Source of the DNA: Euborellia annulipes
Lineage: Eukaryota; Arthropoda; Insecta; Dermaptera; Anisolabididae
NCBI GenBank assembly: GCA_023213315.1
Contig: JAKCPI010015674.1
Span: 1 to 64,000 of the forward strand
Length of the DNA: 64,000 nt
Direction: 5' to 3'
Position 1 is the stretch's first letter; every line of letters begins with the position of its first letter. The position numbers were made by a program, and so were the translations under genes. The notes under the pieces are model-generated. The model had not been told where the DNA came from. It was given only the letters and a program-made list of their open reading frames with translations, and did not search any database. Of the stretch, positions 61,886-64,000 are shown piece by piece.

Positions 61886-64000
61886 TCCAAAAATAGTCGA
61901 AAATACAATTTCAATAGGCTTAAATCTTTATCGACCTATATCGACATTAGTCAAGGCTAGAATGAATAAATAGAGAATTTAAAAAATATTGAAATTCTAA
62001 TCACTCTTAACGTTATAAAAATTGAATTGCAACATTTTCATAAGTACAATACTTAAGAGCAATAGTAAACCCTTTCTCTCCTCTCACTCAGGAAAGCAAA
62101 TAATAAAGCTGATATTATAGATGTATTGGAAAAATTATATTAATATTTTATTAATTTTTATCAAATAGTTTTATTAAATGAGGCAAAATTAAAAAGATTC
62201 ATTTAAAAGCATATTTTTTAATGAGTATAAATTGAGTTTGTTATTTATTTTTTTGAATTAAATATTTTTATATAGATAGCCTATATTCTATTCAATCGCA
62301 TTAATTGTATGAAATGAACAACTTTGTGCAATTATAAATTTTATAAAGCAATGGTATAAATTTAAAACGAATAAAACTCCGCATCTCATGCAACAAAAAT
62401 TTATTGATATTTCAATTGGCTTCCAGTCAATTGAAATAAATAGGGACGAGTTCTAGAGTCTGAAAAGACCCTAAATAAAATAAAATGAATATAAGTATCG
62501 AAGCTGTTGAAGAAATTCATCGAATAATTATTTAAGGATAAATTTTTCCTCTTTGAGAGCCCCTAAAAACAAAAGTACCATTTTTATGAGATGATGTTAT
62601 TTCCGAAAAAGAATTATCCAATTATTGCAACGATATCAGAAAAATGATCCGTAAATTAAGTTTTTTTTTTTAATTTCAATTTGAAAATGAATAAAAATAA
62701 TAATCTGCTGATACAAAACAAATTGGAATAAAGGTAAGAGATATTATAAATAAAAAAAAAAAAAAATGCTGACATAAAGTAAATAAATATTTTAAAGAAT
62801 GAAAAGATTCAGAAAAAGCAGCGAATTGGAAAAAATTAATTAAAAAAAGAGATCATTGATAATATATATTATAAAGTGATATCAATTGAAAACTGTGCTT
62901 TTGGGATTTTTTTTTTTCAATTTTATAAAAAAATTGATTATCTGTATATTGAATTTATGAAAGATATTAATAAAAACATAATCTACTGTATATTATAAGT
63001 AAGACTATATAAATATAATAAATGAATGTTTCTTAATAAATACATTGACGGACAAACAGCGATGCACATCCCCCCCCCCCTTTTGTTAAAAAATTTTAAT
63101 ATTATGATTTTATTCATACAAAATTTCTTTATTAATGGTAATTTGAATGTGGAACTAAATCACTATTACCCTCCATTCCTGAATACGCCATTTCCTCTCA
63201 CCCTCAAATACCAGAAATTTCCCCTTTCATATCAAAATCCAGGGACCGGCCTAAATATAATTCAATTATTATTTTATAGAAATATATTAAAAAATATTTT
63301 TCAAAATTCCACAACATATAGTTATTTTTACCAGTTGGGTTCGCCTGATTTTGAGAGAACGCTACCGAAGATGCTCCTTTGTTAGGCGGGTTGCCTAAGT
63401 TTAAGTATATACGTAATTAAAATTAAATGATTTGTGTTTGAGTCCATTCCTTTGACGTCATCAAGCGGGCATGTTTACTGAGGCTATATTCAGATCTATG
63501 TATACTATAAATTCAGCTCACCCTCAAATACCAGATGATTGTTGCTAATTATTTCAAAATAAAGCGTCTTTGCGTTGATTTATTATAGGTATTTTAGATT
63601 TGGGGAATAATATAAGGCCTATATTTACAAATTCATTCTAACTTTCGGACTAAGACACCAAAACTTTATATTTTATAAGATTCGCGATATTTATATCCTG
63701 TGTTTCCGAAGACAAATAAAATAGACATTATTCGGTTTAATTTTTTATTTATTTTAAGTACTTTTTTTTAGGAGGAATAACTCAATTCTGCTTTGAATCC
63801 AAGGGCAAAGATTTATCTACCTCTATTACAGATACCCCCTTCTGTGAAAACAAACCCTTTATAAAGAAAATAACTTCAAGAAATGTGACAGATCGTGTCA
63901 CAAGGATGAGATATTGGTATCTTTTTACATTCCATTTTTAGGTATGGAAAATTTCAAATCACTGTAAAAATATTTTTTTTTTATTTTATTTTTTTTAAAG
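61886..64000. other. Gene-free AT-rich stretch to window end
   Basis: No exon recognised. A 119-codon frame (63026-63385) is low-complexity FNI/FYP-rich and unsupported. A CRE-like TGACGTCATC lies at 63453-63462; C runs at 63071-63080. GACAGATCGTGTCACAAG near 63887-63904 has a small inverted repeat. Confidence 0.5.

Noticed and set aside
63026..63385. 119-codon frame near the window end
   Set aside because: Low-complexity F/N/I/Y/P composition in AT-rich DNA, no recognisable domain and no splice-site context.

Overview
This is a 64 kb piece of an AT-rich (roughly 70% A+T by eye) animal nuclear genome, most plausibly an arthropod. The only clear host gene is the first coding exon of an SCY1-like 2 (SCYL2) pseudokinase at 3948-4100, minus strand. 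It has a splice donor, a GC-richer probable promoter to its right, and an intron that runs off the left edge. No prokaryotic operons, rRNA operon, CRISPR array or intact long ORF is present. Almost every open frame in the window is a by-product of repeats.

The rest is a dense, layered deposit of small mobile elements. (1) Family A is a roughly 690-bp non-autonomous element with hairpins at both ends. It has about fifteen copies or fragments (around 5.7, 10.7, 13.1, 15.8, 24.5, 28.1, 41.1, 44.8-46.0, 50.1-51.1, 52.1-53.0, 58.4 and 60.1 kb, and others) and carries a palindromic RFX/X-box-like site. (2) A tRNA-derived SINE (box A and box B head, GT/GA-rich tail, poly-A) has full copies at 14.3, 22.3 and 26.9 kb with 11-12 bp target duplications, plus several truncated copies. 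(3) Many hAT-type miniature elements carry exact or near-exact 8-bp target duplications (490, 2212, 4989, 17214, 34342, 48816, 55011, 56489, 61392). (4) There are MITEs flanked by TTAA (6645, 33499, 20971, 12963). (5) Palindromic Penelope-like LTR remnants carry hammerhead-ribozyme-like cores (17.7, 29.6-30.0, 34.2, 35.5-36.9 kb). (6) 5S-rRNA-derived (SINE3-like) fragments lie at 16.4, 23.2, 32.3 and 61.8 kb. (7) A 2.0-kb element with two nearly identical 685-bp inverted arms flanks a SWIM-zinc-finger transposase remnant (55446-57448).

The insertions are strongly nested, which gives a relative chronology: a SINE and a MITE inside family A at 50 kb, family A inside itself at 45 kb, hAT inside the long-inverted-repeat element at 56 kb, and a SINE plus other elements inside a TTAA MITE at 21-23 kb. 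A few GC-richer unique islands (16.8-17.1, 30.8-31.1, 47.9-48.3 kb) could be promoters or non-coding exons, but no protein can be assigned to them. All family assignments come from reading the sequence; no database search was possible.
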